DNA of 64,000 bases from Peptoniphilus sp. BV3C26 (GTDB lineage: Bacteria; Bacillota; Clostridia; Tissierellales; Peptoniphilaceae): contig NZ_AWXB01000039.1 in the NCBI RefSeq assembly GCF_000478985.1, positions 62,001-126,000 of the forward strand, written 5' to 3'. Below, in pieces: positions 32,100 through 40,466 of the stretch (position 1 is its first letter; the number at the start of each line of letters is the position of its first letter). The position numbers and the translations under genes were made by a program. The notes under the pieces are model-generated. The model did not search any database, was not told the origin of the DNA, and saw only the letters and a program-made list of their open reading frames with translations.

Positions 32100-33467
32100 C
32101 TATTTTTTTGCTCCTGGATAGAATTTAGGATTATTAAAGAAGTCAGCTGCGATTTCCTTAACTTCTCCACTGAGCATTACCATACCGCACATGTTGACAA
32201 ATACTACAAGACCAAGTGTAAAGTCTAAGAATACACCTGCGTTTTCAAATGATACGAATCCACCAAGTAGAACCATACCACAAGCAATAAGTCTCATAAT
32301 CTTTCCAACAGCTGTACCGAATAGGTATTCACCTTGTTTTTCACAATAGAATACAATTACTATAATTGTTGAAAGAACAAATAGGAATAGTGAAATAGCT
32401 ATAACAGCAGTTCCTATGTTACCGAAAGCTGTGTTGAATGCTCTTTCTACTGCAATTCCTCTATTTGCTTCATCATGCCAGTTGTCAGTTACAAGAACTA
32501 CTAAAACTGATATTGAACATACGATAATAGTGTCGGCAATAACTTCAAATATACCCCACATACCTTGACGAGCTGGGTGGTCTGTTATTGCAGTTGCGTG
32601 TGCATAAGGAGCAGAACCCATACCTGCTTCGTTTGAGTAACATCCTCTTGCCATACCTGCTTTAATAGCAGCTGCAAGGGTTGCTCCACCAATTCCTCCT
32701 GCTACTGATTGAGGATTGAAAGCTCCCTCAAAGATTACAGCAATTGCATGAGGAAGTTGTCCTATGTGCATAATTATAATTATTATACCGAAAATTATAT
32801 ATAGGCCTGCCATTAGAGGTACCATTTTTTCAGTTACTTGTCCGATTCTCTTAATTCCACCGTAAGCTACAAGAACTACTAATATTAAAATTATAACTGC
32901 AGCGATTCTTCTGTCAAGACCTAATTTTTCAAGAGGACCTGCTGCTGAAATAGTTTGTAGAGTAATTGATGGAAGGATTTCAATCATAAAGAAGAATGAA
33001 ACTAAGAATCCCATTATTTTACCAAGTGTTCCGCCTATACCTTTTTTAAATGTATATGCAGGTCCACCAACGAATTCTCCGTCAGCGTTCTTTTCTCTGT
33101 ATTTAATACCAAGTACGATTTCACCAAATTTAGTTGCTTGGCCTAAAATACCTGCAACCCACATCCAGAAAACAGCTCCAGGACCTGCGGTAAATATAAT
33201 TGCTGGTGCTACTACTATGTTAGCGGCTCCGATTGATGATGCAAGTGCTGCAGATGCTGCTTGGAAAGGTGATACTGTACCTTCTCCACCTACTCCTGAG
33301 TTAAACATCTTACCAAAAGTTTGTTTTAAAATGAATGGTAAATATCTAAATTGTAAAAATCCAGTTCTTAATGTTATTAGGATTCCTCCACCCATAAGAA
33401 CTATAAGTATTGGCCAACCCCAGAAAAAGTTAGTTATCGCAATAATAGGTTTTGTTATAGCGTCCAT
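32100..33467 (-). CDS. Alanine/glycine:cation symporter (AGCS family)
   Basis: A 455-residue sodium-coupled amino-acid transporter with ~11 spans. Family marks: an N-terminal FFWGWPILIVLMGGGILIT helix, GEGTVSPFQAASAALASSIG (residues ~61-80), the signature region of AGCS with the substrate/cation-binding backbone, and YSNEAGMGSAPYAHATA (about 278-294). Good AAGGAA site. It lies beside ornithine carbamoyltransferase and probably supplies alanine or glycine, or exports fermentation products. Confidence 0.93.
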   Translation of the reverse strand: MDAITKPIIAITNFFWGWPILIVLMGGGILITLRTGFLQFRYLPFILKQTFGKMFNSGVGGEGTVSPFQAASAALASSIGAANIVVAPAIIFTAGPGAVFWMWVAGILGQATKFGEIVLGIKYREKNADGEFVGGPAYTFKKGIGGTLGKIMGFLVSFFFMIEILPSITLQTISAAGPLEKLGLDRRIAAVIILILVVLVAYGGIKRIGQVTEKMVPLMAGLYIIFGIIIIIMHIGQLPHAIAVIFEGAFNPQSVAGGIGGATLAAAIKAGMARGCYSNEAGMGSAPYAHATAITDHPARQGMWGIFEVIADTIIVCSISVLVVLVTDNWHDEANRGIAVERAFNTAFGNIGTAVIAISLFLFVLSTIIVIVFYCEKQGEYLFGTAVGKIMRLIACGMVLLGGFVSFENAGVFLDFTLGLVVFVNMCGMVMLSGEVKEIAADFFNNPKFYPGAKK

Positions 33468-33492
33468 AATAATTCCTTTCTTTTTTAAAGGG

Positions 33493-33516
33493 CTCCCTTC
33501 TTAATTAAGAAGGGAG
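33493..33516. terminator. Long perfect palindrome after the ornithine carbamoyltransferase gene
   Basis: CTCCCTTCTTAA/TTAAGAAGGGAG, 24 bp of perfect symmetry, starting 14 bases after the stop codon at 33530. The T-tract is poor, so termination may be weak and some read-through into the symporter gene is possible. Confidence 0.6.
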
Positions 33517-33529
33517 TCAAAATATTTAA

Positions 33530-34522
33530 TTAGCAAAGTGTTGCGTAAACAACAGCCTTGATTGTGTGCATTCTGTTTTCAGCTTGATCAAAAACAAGTG
33601 ATTGTCTTGATTCAAATACTTCGTCAGTTACTTCCATTTCCTTTAGGCCGAATTTTTCTTCGATGTCTTTTCCAACTTTAGTTTCAGTGTTGTGGAAAGA
33701 TGGTAGGCAGTGTAGGAATATTGCCTTTTCATTTGCATTTTCCATAACTTTCTTGTTAACTTGGTAAGCACCTAAGTGTTTAATTCTTTCTTCCCAAATT
33801 TCTTTAGGTTCGCCCATTGATACCCAAATGTCTGTGTAAAGAACATCAGCATTCTTAGTTCCTTTTTTAACATCATCAGTAACTTCTACTGTGCAGAAGT
33901 TTTCTTTTGCAATTTCAGTAGCCATTTCAATTAAGTGTTTTTCAGGCCAGTTTTCTTTTGGTCCGCAAGCTACGAAATTAACGCCCATTTTAGCACAAGC
34001 AATCATTAGAGAATTTGCAACGTTGTTTCTTGCATCTCCCATGAATACAAATTTAAGTCCTTTTAAATGGCCAAAGTGTTCTTCGATTGTTAAAAGGTCA
34101 GCTAACATTTGAGTTGGATGCCATTCATCAGTTAAACCATTCCATACAGGTACTCCTGAATATTCAGCAAGTTCTTCAACTGCAGTTTGCTTAAATCCTC
34201 TGTATTCAATACCGTCAAACATTCTTCCAAGAACTCTTGCAGTATCTTTGATACTTTCTTTATGTCCCATTTGAGAACCTGTTGGATCTAAGTAAGTAAC
34301 TCCCATTCCTAAATCATATCCTGCAACTTCAAATGAACAACGAGTTCTTGTTGAAGTTTTTTCGAATATAATGGCAATATTTTTTCCTTCTAAATATTTG
34401 TGAGGTATTCCTGCTCTTTTCATTGATTTAAATTGTTTTGAAAGATCTAAAAGATATCTCATATCTTCTGATGTAAAATCAATTAACTTTAAAAAGCTCT
34501 TACCTCTAAAATTTTTCGGCAT
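33530..34522 (-). CDS. arcB: Ornithine carbamoyltransferase (catabolic ArcB-like)
   Basis: Interconverts ornithine + carbamoyl phosphate and citrulline. Motifs: carbamoyl-phosphate-binding STRTR (60-64 of the long frame), HPTQ (138-141), DxxxSMG region, and HCLP (274-277); the C-terminal [11 protein letters not shown] is the catabolic-type ending, so arcB is a better guess than argF. The second ATG (34522) is used because AAGGAG lies nine bases before it and directly abuts the first. No arcA or arcC is present. The divergent AraC regulator and TIGR00300 genes beyond it suggest ornithine catabolism. Confidence 0.93.
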   Translation of the reverse strand: MPKNFRGKSFLKLIDFTSEDMRYLLDLSKQFKSMKRAGIPHKYLEGKNIAIIFEKTSTRTRCSFEVAGYDLGMGVTYLDPTGSQMGHKESIKDTARVLGRMFDGIEYRGFKQTAVEELAEYSGVPVWNGLTDEWHPTQMLADLLTIEEHFGHLKGLKFVFMGDARNNVANSLMIACAKMGVNFVACGPKENWPEKHLIEMATEIAKENFCTVEVTDDVKKGTKNADVLYTDIWVSMGEPKEIWEERIKHLGAYQVNKKVMENANEKAIFLHCLPSFHNTETKVGKDIEEKFGLKEMEVTDEVFESRQSLVFDQAENRMHTIKAVVYATLC

Positions 34523-34733
34523 ATTACGCATCTCCTTTTTCTTTTTTATAAAATCGTATTCCTACAATTTCATTTTACTATATGGCATGTTTTTTAAAAG
34601 GACAAAAACAATTTAAAATTTTGTTTTTAATTGAATGATTTAGCTCTTTATCTTAAAAAAAGTTTTACAAATTTTTCCTAACTTGGAAATAGAGTGTCTT
34701 TTTATATAAACATCTCTTTTTTTTATTATAAAA

Positions 34734-34762
34734 TTCTTATTTTCCTCAATTTGATATATAAT
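34734..34762 (+). promoter_or_regulatory. Promoter of the double-HTH AraC gene
   Basis: Perfect TATAAT (34757-34762) with TTCTTA (34734-34739) 17 bp upstream. The predicted start is almost on the AGGAGG site, so the leader is very short. Confidence 0.45.
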
Positions 34763-34780
34763 ATAAAAAAGGAGGTTAAT

Positions 34781-36037
34781 ATGAACAGCTCAAATTATAT
34801 TGAAATCCAAGGCACTTATTCAACAACTTTAAGAGAAGGTCAAATTGCAAGCTTCGATTTGGAAACTGATTTGAACTCTACAAGGCCTCTCTTACATAAA
34901 CAATCAAGGTTTCTATACATAATTGACGGCAAGGGAAAAATTTTAATACAAAATCAAGTTCATATAATGGAACCCGGCGTTGTGATTACCCTTTTGCCTT
35001 GGCAGATAAGTGAAATAATTGAAGTAAGCGAACCTATAAGCTACTATCTTTTAATTTATTCTTTTGATCTTATTAATAATGTTATAAAAAGGATTTTTAA
35101 CATAGATAACGAAGAGTTTAACATGGTTGATCTTTTATACAAAAACAATTCCATTTTTTTAAATGAATCGGATAGTCGTAAATTTAAGAGAATTTTTGAA
35201 GATATCCGTGATGAAGTAGGCATGAGAAGTGTTGACATAAATACTAATAAAATGGATTTTTCAGGTATTTATGTGGTAAGTAAACTTACAGAACTTATTG
35301 TTGAATATTTAAGACATACTAAAAAAGAATATAAAAATGAAAACACTCCTCTTCCTTCAGAAGAAATTTTTCAATATATGTACTTAAATTCTCAAAAGAA
35401 GATAAGTTTAAAAGAAATGTCAAGAATTTTCTTAATGAGTGAATCTTCAATTTCTCGTTATATATATTCCATGACAGGTCTTGGCTTTTATGATCTGTTA
35501 AATGAAATGAAATATGCCAAGGCAATTTTCTTTCTTCTTTATACAGACATGACCCTGGAAGAAATAGCTGAAATCTTAAATTACACCGATGCCGCTCACT
35601 TTTCAAAGACCTTCAACAATCGTAATGGAATGGGTTCAAAAAAATTCAGAGAAACTTATCAAAATATAAATAAAATTACTCATATAAAGCACGATAAAAA
35701 TACTGGCCAAATGATTGATTACATTTACAAAAATTACTACAAAAATTTAAATATAAATTTAATATCAAAAAAATTTGATATGACTATAACTTCTATAAAT
35801 GATTCCCTAAGATACCTGGTGGAATTAAATTTCTCAAACTTTTTAAATAGAATTCGTATAAATAAGGCAGCAAGTCTTTTATTAAATACTGATAAAACTA
35901 TAACTGATATTGCTCTTGAAGTTGGTTACAATTCTACTAAAACTTTTAACAGAAACTTTTTAAAATTTATGAAAATTAATCCTGGAGAGTTTAGAGCCCT
36001 TGTAACTGAACAAAATGACAAGGAAAAAAACTTTTAG
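34781..36037 (+). CDS. AraC-family regulator with two tandem AraC HTH domains
   Basis: About 418 residues from the ATG at 34781 (AAGGAGG seven bases upstream; the longer frame from 34694 lacks a site). Residues 1-140 form a cupin-like sensing domain (LHKQSRFLYIIDGKGKILI). A first AraC-type HTH pair lies at about 200-300 (KISLKEMSRIFLMSESS, then MTLEEIAEILNYTDAAHFSKTF). A second pair lies at about 325-410 (TITDIALEVGYNSTKTFNRNF). Having two complete AraC domains is unusual. It lies between the divergent arcB and the TIGR00300 genes, so it probably regulates ornithine metabolism. Confidence 0.88.
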   Translation: MNSSNYIEIQGTYSTTLREGQIASFDLETDLNSTRPLLHKQSRFLYIIDGKGKILIQNQVHIMEPGVVITLLPWQISEIIEVSEPISYYLLIYSFDLINNVIKRIFNIDNEEFNMVDLLYKNNSIFLNESDSRKFKRIFEDIRDEVGMRSVDINTNKMDFSGIYVVSKLTELIVEYLRHTKKEYKNENTPLPSEEIFQYMYLNSQKKISLKEMSRIFLMSESSISRYIYSMTGLGFYDLLNEMKYAKAIFFLLYTDMTLEEIAEILNYTDAAHFSKTFNNRNGMGSKKFRETYQNINKITHIKHDKNTGQMIDYIYKNYYKNLNINLISKKFDMTITSINDSLRYLVELNFSNFLNRIRINKAASLLLNTDKTITDIALEVGYNSTKTFNRNFLKFMKINPGEFRALVTEQNDKEKNF

Positions 36038-36084
36038 GAAAAAGTTGCCACATTTTTTTGTATTTAATTGAATAATATTTATGT

Positions 36085-36106
36085 AAACCTTGAATCTTCA
36101 AGGTTT
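36085..36106 (+). terminator. Terminator after the AraC gene
   Basis: AAACCTTGA-ATCT-TCAAGGTTT stem followed by ATTTCTTTTT. Confidence 0.75.
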
Positions 36107-36189
36107 ATTTCTTTTTCTAACCTTTGTTAAAACACAAAATCATATTCCTATGATACAATTTAAGTAAATAAAATATAAGGAGGAGACTC

Positions 36190-37365
36190 ATGAAATTTGA
36201 ATTGCCACTTTTTACATGTCCTGATTTCTCTCAAGATAAATACAAAGATATGGGACAGGTAAATTTTGCAAAAGTTGAAAAAGACGGTGTAGCTCCTGAT
36301 GGATTCTATCTGACTACACACATGCCCACTTTTTATCATGTAAATGGTAAATGGCATTTACCCGAACACAACTCACTAAACTGTGTTGCAGTTCTTGAAA
36401 ACGAAAAGATAATTATTAAAGAACTTAGAGACTTAAAAGTTGGTGAAGAAGTTGCCCTTGGAAGAAGTCGTGACGGAAGTGAAGGTATTTTAGAATATAA
36501 AGAAGGCTTCCCACAATCTGTTTATAACACTCCAGGAAAAGCTGTAGAAACTTCTTTTTCAAGAGATTATGACACTTTATTCTCTCAAATGGAATATGAA
36601 AGAGATAACGGCGGATATATAGTTTGGGTTCTTGGACCTTCAGTTGTATTTGACCATGACACAAGAATTGCCTTAAACCACCTTGCAGAAAATGGATATA
36701 TTAATTGTCTTCTTGCAGGAAATGCAATGGCTACTCACGACCTTGAAGGAGGTTTCTTAGGTACAGCTCTTGGACAAAACATCTACACTCAAGAAAATGT
36801 TCCTATGGGACACTATAACCACCTTGACTTGCTAAATGAAGTAAGAACAATTGGTTCAATCAAAAAATTTATTGATGCTGGAAATGTAAAAGACGGTATT
36901 ATTAAAACTTTAACTCAAATGGATATACCTTATGTTCTTGCAGGTTCAATTCGTGATGACGGACCTCTTCCTGAAGTTCACGGTGATGTTGATGATGCTT
37001 TAACAGCTGTTAAAAAAGAACTTGATAAGGCTACTTTAATAATAGGTCTTGCAACTATGCTTCATAATGTAAGTACTGCAAACCTTGCTTCAAGTTACAG
37101 AATACGTAAAGACGGAAAAATTTCACCTGTTTATATGTATGTAATAGATGTAACTGAAAATATTGCAAACAAAGTTTGTGCAGCAAGAGAAAATGTTGCT
37201 TGTATCCCTATGATTACAAATGTTCAAGACTTTGTAGTTAACTGTGAAAAAGCACTTGTAACTCCGGCAGATAAAACTTTCGCAAGAGAAATGGAACTTC
37301 CGGAAGAAGAATATGTAGAACTTGATAAAAAACAAAAGGAAGGGGAAAGAAACAATGAAATTTGA
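36190..37365 (+). CDS. TIGR00300 family protein, ornithine cyclodeaminase-like (paralogue 1)
   Basis: 391 residues of the LOR/SDH-type TIGR00300 family, whose studied members (archaeal OCD, the C-terminal half of cyanobacterial AgrE/ArgZ) convert ornithine to proline and ammonia with NAD. Marks: LLAGNAMATHDLEGGFLGTALG in the middle, DVNKGH-like NHLDLLNEVRTIGS, VLAGSIRDDGPLPEVHGDV near 255-273, and a Rossmann-like C-terminus (CIPMITNVQDFV). Strong AAGGAGGAG site. It overlaps the next paralogue by 11 bp, so the two are cotranslated and may form a complex. Function by family only. Confidence 0.82.
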   Translation: MKFELPLFTCPDFSQDKYKDMGQVNFAKVEKDGVAPDGFYLTTHMPTFYHVNGKWHLPEHNSLNCVAVLENEKIIIKELRDLKVGEEVALGRSRDGSEGILEYKEGFPQSVYNTPGKAVETSFSRDYDTLFSQMEYERDNGGYIVWVLGPSVVFDHDTRIALNHLAENGYINCLLAGNAMATHDLEGGFLGTALGQNIYTQENVPMGHYNHLDLLNEVRTIGSIKKFIDAGNVKDGIIKTLTQMDIPYVLAGSIRDDGPLPEVHGDVDDALTAVKKELDKATLIIGLATMLHNVSTANLASSYRIRKDGKISPVYMYVIDVTENIANKVCAARENVACIPMITNVQDFVVNCEKALVTPADKTFAREMELPEEEYVELDKKQKEGERNNEI

Positions 37366-38449
37366 AATGCCAAAATATCATCATCCCGACTTTGAACAAG
37401 ATTTTTTAAAGAATGCACCTAATGTTACTCTTGAAGAAGTAAAAGTTGATGGAATAAGCCCAAGACACTATCATGCCCTTTCAGTTTACCCTGAATATTT
37501 CAAGATTAACGGAAAATGGGTTTTAGCTACTCAAAGTAGAATGGACACTGTTTGTGTTGCAGATGATACACCGGGAAAAGAAAGTGTAAATATAGTTGAA
37601 TTCAGAAACTTAAAAAAAGGCGACAAGGTTGTAATTGGTCGTACTGAAGACGGTTCTGAAGGAATTTATATGTGGACACAAGGCTTCCTTGAAGATGCAC
37701 AAGAACTTGATACTTTTGCTTTTAGAGCGGGACGTTCAAGAGAAACTGCTTTCAGTGTTGACTACGATACTCTTTATGAAGTATTAAGACACGAAAAAGC
37801 AAACAATGGATATGTAACTTTAATTGTAGGTTCAGCTCTTGCCCTTGATAGAGATTCAAGGTTAGCTCTTGAAAGACTTATAAGAAACGGTTATGTTCAA
37901 GCAATTTTCTGCGGTACTGAAACAGCAGCTTTTGACCTTGAAAAAGGAATCTTCGGAACATCTTGGGGACAAGAAACTTTTGAAAGAGAACAAAATACAA
38001 CACAAAACTTATTTGATACAATAAATCTTGCAAGAAAATACGGTTCAACAAAGGCTCTTTGTGAATCAGGAAAAGTAAAAGACGGCTTTATGAAAGCCTG
38101 CGTTGAAATGAATGTACCTGTTGTAATGGCAGGAACAATTCGTGATAGACTTGGTCTTCCTGAAACAATAAACAATGTTTACGCTGCACAAAATGAAATG
38201 AGAAAGCACGCTCGTAAAACTTCAACAATTATAATGATGGGTGCTATTCTATATACAATAGCAACAGGAAACATGACTCCTTCTTACAATGAGTTTGACG
38301 GACTTATAAGACCTGTTTACATGTATACAATAGATATACAAGAATTTGCCGTAAACAAACTTTCAGATAGAGGAACTTTAACAGCTGTATCAATGGTTAC
38401 AAACGTACAAGACTTTATCAGAAATGTAGATAGAGCTCTTAACGGCTGA
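37355..38449 (+). CDS. TIGR00300 family protein, ornithine cyclodeaminase-like (paralogue 2)
   Basis: 364 residues from the ATG at 37355 (AGGAAGGGG site inside the previous gene; the ATG at 37322 would add an unlikely basic leader). It shares the whole domain plan with its neighbour: FCGTETAAFDLEKGIFGTSWG, VMAGTIRDRLGLPETINNV (RDD of the first copy replaced by RDR) and VSMVTNVQDFIRN at the end. The pair arose by tandem duplication, but has clearly diverged, which suggests different substrates or a catalytic plus a structural subunit. Confidence 0.82.
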   Translation: MKFEMPKYHHPDFEQDFLKNAPNVTLEEVKVDGISPRHYHALSVYPEYFKINGKWVLATQSRMDTVCVADDTPGKESVNIVEFRNLKKGDKVVIGRTEDGSEGIYMWTQGFLEDAQELDTFAFRAGRSRETAFSVDYDTLYEVLRHEKANNGYVTLIVGSALALDRDSRLALERLIRNGYVQAIFCGTETAAFDLEKGIFGTSWGQETFEREQNTTQNLFDTINLARKYGSTKALCESGKVKDGFMKACVEMNVPVVMAGTIRDRLGLPETINNVYAAQNEMRKHARKTSTIIMMGAILYTIATGNMTPSYNEFDGLIRPVYMYTIDIQEFAVNKLSDRGTLTAVSMVTNVQDFIRNVDRALNG

Positions 38450-38452
38450 TAA

Positions 38453-38481
38453 TTGACAAAAAAAGCGGTTTTTTATAAAAT
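38453..38481 (+). promoter_or_regulatory. Strong promoter upstream of the FMN-binding protein gene
   Basis: Perfect TTGACA (38453-38458), exact 17-bp spacer, TAAAAT (38476-38481), directly after the stop codon at 38449. Predicted transcript start at about 38488. Confidence 0.7.
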
Positions 38482-38487
38482 ATAATT

Positions 38488-38558
38488 AACCCTTGGGACA
38501 ATATTTTATATTGTCGGGACGGCTTAAGGCCGTCCTTTTTATTTTATTAGGAGGTAAT
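38488..38558 (+). ncRNA. Candidate leader RNA: hairpin plus terminator before the FMN-binding protein gene
   Basis: Between the promoter and the ATG at 38559 lie a GACAATA/TATTGTC hairpin (38497-38515) and a GGACGGC/GCCGTCC terminator hairpin (38517-38535) with five T and TATTTTATT after it. The second is a proper intrinsic terminator downstream of the promoter, so transcription of the gene should be attenuated. Alternatively the terminator simply ends the upstream operon and the promoter is fortuitous. It matches no riboswitch class I know. Confidence 0.5.
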
Positions 38559-39008
38559 ATGAAAAAATATCTTACAGAAGAAGAATGTTACGAAATATTG
38601 GATAAGGCTGATTACGGAACTCTCGCCCTAAGTCAAGGAGAAAGGCCCTACTTAATTCCCATGAACTATACTGTAATAGATGGAGAAATTTATCTTCACA
38701 CTGCAATGAAGGGAAGAAAAGTCGACATACTTAAAGAAAATAAACGTGCAGCTTTTTCTATTGTCATCTCCCACAAATTAGTGGAAGAAAAATTTACATT
38801 CAATTTCACTTCCATCCTCTATGAAGGCCTTGCTCAAATAGTTGAAAATAAAAATGAAAAAGTAAAAGTTCTTGAATCCTTAGTAAAAAAACACTCCAAA
38901 AACTTTTTACAAGAAGCAAAAAAAGTAATCGAAAGATCCTGTGACCATACACTCATAATAAGACTTAAAAAGGAAAAACTTACAGGCCGATTAAGTAAAA
39001 TGGATTAA
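38559..39008 (+). CDS. Pyridoxamine 5'-phosphate oxidase-like FMN-binding split-barrel protein
   Basis: 149 residues starting at the ATG at 38559 with a perfect AGGAGG site; an in-frame ATG further upstream lies within the leader hairpins. Sequence DYGTLALSQGERPYLIPMNY and YLHTAMKGRKVDIL with later AFSIV is the NimA/PNPOx-like split barrel that binds flavin. Relatives include nitroimidazole reductases and general flavin reductases. The substrate is unknown. Confidence 0.82.
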   Translation: MKKYLTEEECYEILDKADYGTLALSQGERPYLIPMNYTVIDGEIYLHTAMKGRKVDILKENKRAAFSIVISHKLVEEKFTFNFTSILYEGLAQIVENKNEKVKVLESLVKKHSKNFLQEAKKVIERSCDHTLIIRLKKEKLTGRLSKMD

Positions 39009-39056
39009 AAATTTAATAAAAGAAATTAAATTTTTAAGTTTTTTAAGGAAATAAAA

Positions 39057-39524
39057 ATGAAATTTGCTTACTATAAAACGGACTTTGATCCTGATAAAAC
39101 TTTTATAGAAATAGGTTATGAAAAGGATTTTATAAAATCTATAAAACTTTTGGACGGGATTTCTCATAAAGATGAAAAATCAAAAATAAGCGACAAATGT
39201 TTCAAAGAGTTGGAAGAATATTTTAAGGGCAAAAGAAAAAAATTCACTGTAAAATTTAAGGCTCATGGAACAGAATTTCAAGAAAAATGTTGGAAAGAAC
39301 TTTTAAAAATCCCCTATGGTCAAACAAAAACCTATGGTCAAATTGCTGAAGAAATAAAAAATCCCAAAGCTGCAAGAGCTGTGGGAAATGCAAACAATAA
39401 AAATCCCCTATGGATAATAATCCCTTGCCACAGGGTTTTAGGAAAAAATGGAAGTTTAACAGGTTACGCCGGTGGACTTAAAATAAAAGAAAAGCTTTTA
39501 AAACTTGAAAAAGAAAATTTATAG
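39057..39524 (+). CDS. ogt: Methylated-DNA-protein-cysteine S-methyltransferase
   Basis: Repairs O6-alkylguanine by transferring the alkyl group to its own Cys. The 155 residues hold the active-site IPCHRVLG (about 125-132), the HTH with GQIAEEIKNPKAARAVGNANNKNP (helix that flips the base) and the conserved C-terminal YAGG. The N-terminal domain is short (about 70 residues), as in Ogt. The RBS is weak (AAGGAAA). Confidence 0.95.
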   Translation: MKFAYYKTDFDPDKTFIEIGYEKDFIKSIKLLDGISHKDEKSKISDKCFKELEEYFKGKRKKFTVKFKAHGTEFQEKCWKELLKIPYGQTKTYGQIAEEIKNPKAARAVGNANNKNPLWIIIPCHRVLGKNGSLTGYAGGLKIKEKLLKLEKENL

Positions 39525-39550
39525 GAGGTATAAATACCTCCTATTTTTTA
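39520..39550. terminator. Bidirectional terminator between ogt and the convergent gene
   Basis: ATAGGAGGTA-TAAA-TACCTCCTAT stem followed by TTTTTTA; AT tracts on both sides. Confidence 0.8.
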
Positions 39551-39553
39551 TTT

Positions 39554-40318
39554 CTATTCTCCATCTTTTTTCTCTTGACTTTGAACTTCTTTTAAATGTT
39601 TCAATTCCTTAAGGTCTCCCTTTCTTATAGTTTCAGCCTTTATATCAAAAATTGAAAGGGCATTTACCCAAGAAACAGCTTCCCAATTTTCTTTTCTATC
39701 CTTTTCAGGAACAAGTATTATGGAAAATTCTTCAGTTTCAAGAGGACTTGAGTCCATAATCTTTTGAAGTTCTTTAAGAATTTTTAAAGCTTCTTCAAAA
39801 CTTGGATTTTCACAGAAACCATAGGCATTTGCCTTAACTTGATAGGGAAAATTATTAAAATCAATTTTTTCATCTATGGTTAAAATATTTTTATAGCTAT
39901 CCTTGTCTATTGGCTCAAGGGTTATTTTATATGGAAATTTATTTTCCTCTTCAATTTTTCTTCCATATTGGTAAAGCCCCTCCATAAATCTTGAATAGGT
40001 GTTAAATATCCTATCTCCATAAGTGTCATAGATAAGTCCTCCCAACTTATTAAAGCTGAGGACAAAATTACTGTCAATACTATTTTCATCTCTTAAATGA
40101 ATATCATAAGTTCCAGATTTAAAATTGTAGATGGTCTTATCTCTTATTAATTTAAGGTCTTTATAATTGTTTTCTATGTATTTATCCGCCGTCCTATCCA
40201 CTAAAATTTTTGAAATCGGATTGCCGAAAAAGGAATTTGCTATAAATAAAAATATAAGTAAAAGGACTATTAAAAAAATCTTCCCTATTTTATATAAAGT
40301 TTTATTTTTTTCTTTCAT
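39554..40318 (-). CDS. Membrane-anchored protein (YfjL-like), unknown function
   Basis: 254 residues: basic N-terminus, one transmembrane helix (about 11-28, IFLIVLLLIFLFIANSFFG), then a mixed alpha/beta extracytoplasmic domain beginning NPISKILVDRTADKYIENNY, which resembles YfjL-like surface proteins of Firmicutes. The C-terminus is highly charged and ends DGE. No catalytic motif seen. Not in an obvious operon. Confidence 0.7.
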   Translation of the reverse strand: MKEKNKTLYKIGKIFLIVLLLIFLFIANSFFGNPISKILVDRTADKYIENNYKDLKLIRDKTIYNFKSGTYDIHLRDENSIDSNFVLSFNKLGGLIYDTYGDRIFNTYSRFMEGLYQYGRKIEEENKFPYKITLEPIDKDSYKNILTIDEKIDFNNFPYQVKANAYGFCENPSFEEALKILKELQKIMDSSPLETEEFSIILVPEKDRKENWEAVSWVNALSIFDIKAETIRKGDLKELKHLKEVQSQEKKDGE

Positions 40319-40381
40319 AAGTTTGCTCCCTTCCTATGAATTAACAAATATCTTATCTTAAAAATATTATACATGAAATTG

Positions 40382-40437
40382 AAAAAAAAAAAAAAAATAG
40401 TCGGCAAAAAGAATTTTATCTTTATATTGCCGATTAT
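40382..40437 (-). terminator. Terminator of the P-type ATPase gene with a 16-nt homopolymer
   Basis: Minus-strand AATCGGCAA...TTGCCGACTA imperfect hairpin followed by sixteen T (plus-strand A16, 40382-40397). Begins about 30 bases after the stop codon at 40467. Confidence 0.7.
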
Positions 40438-40466
40438 TTTTAATATATTTTTAATTTATAAAAAGA

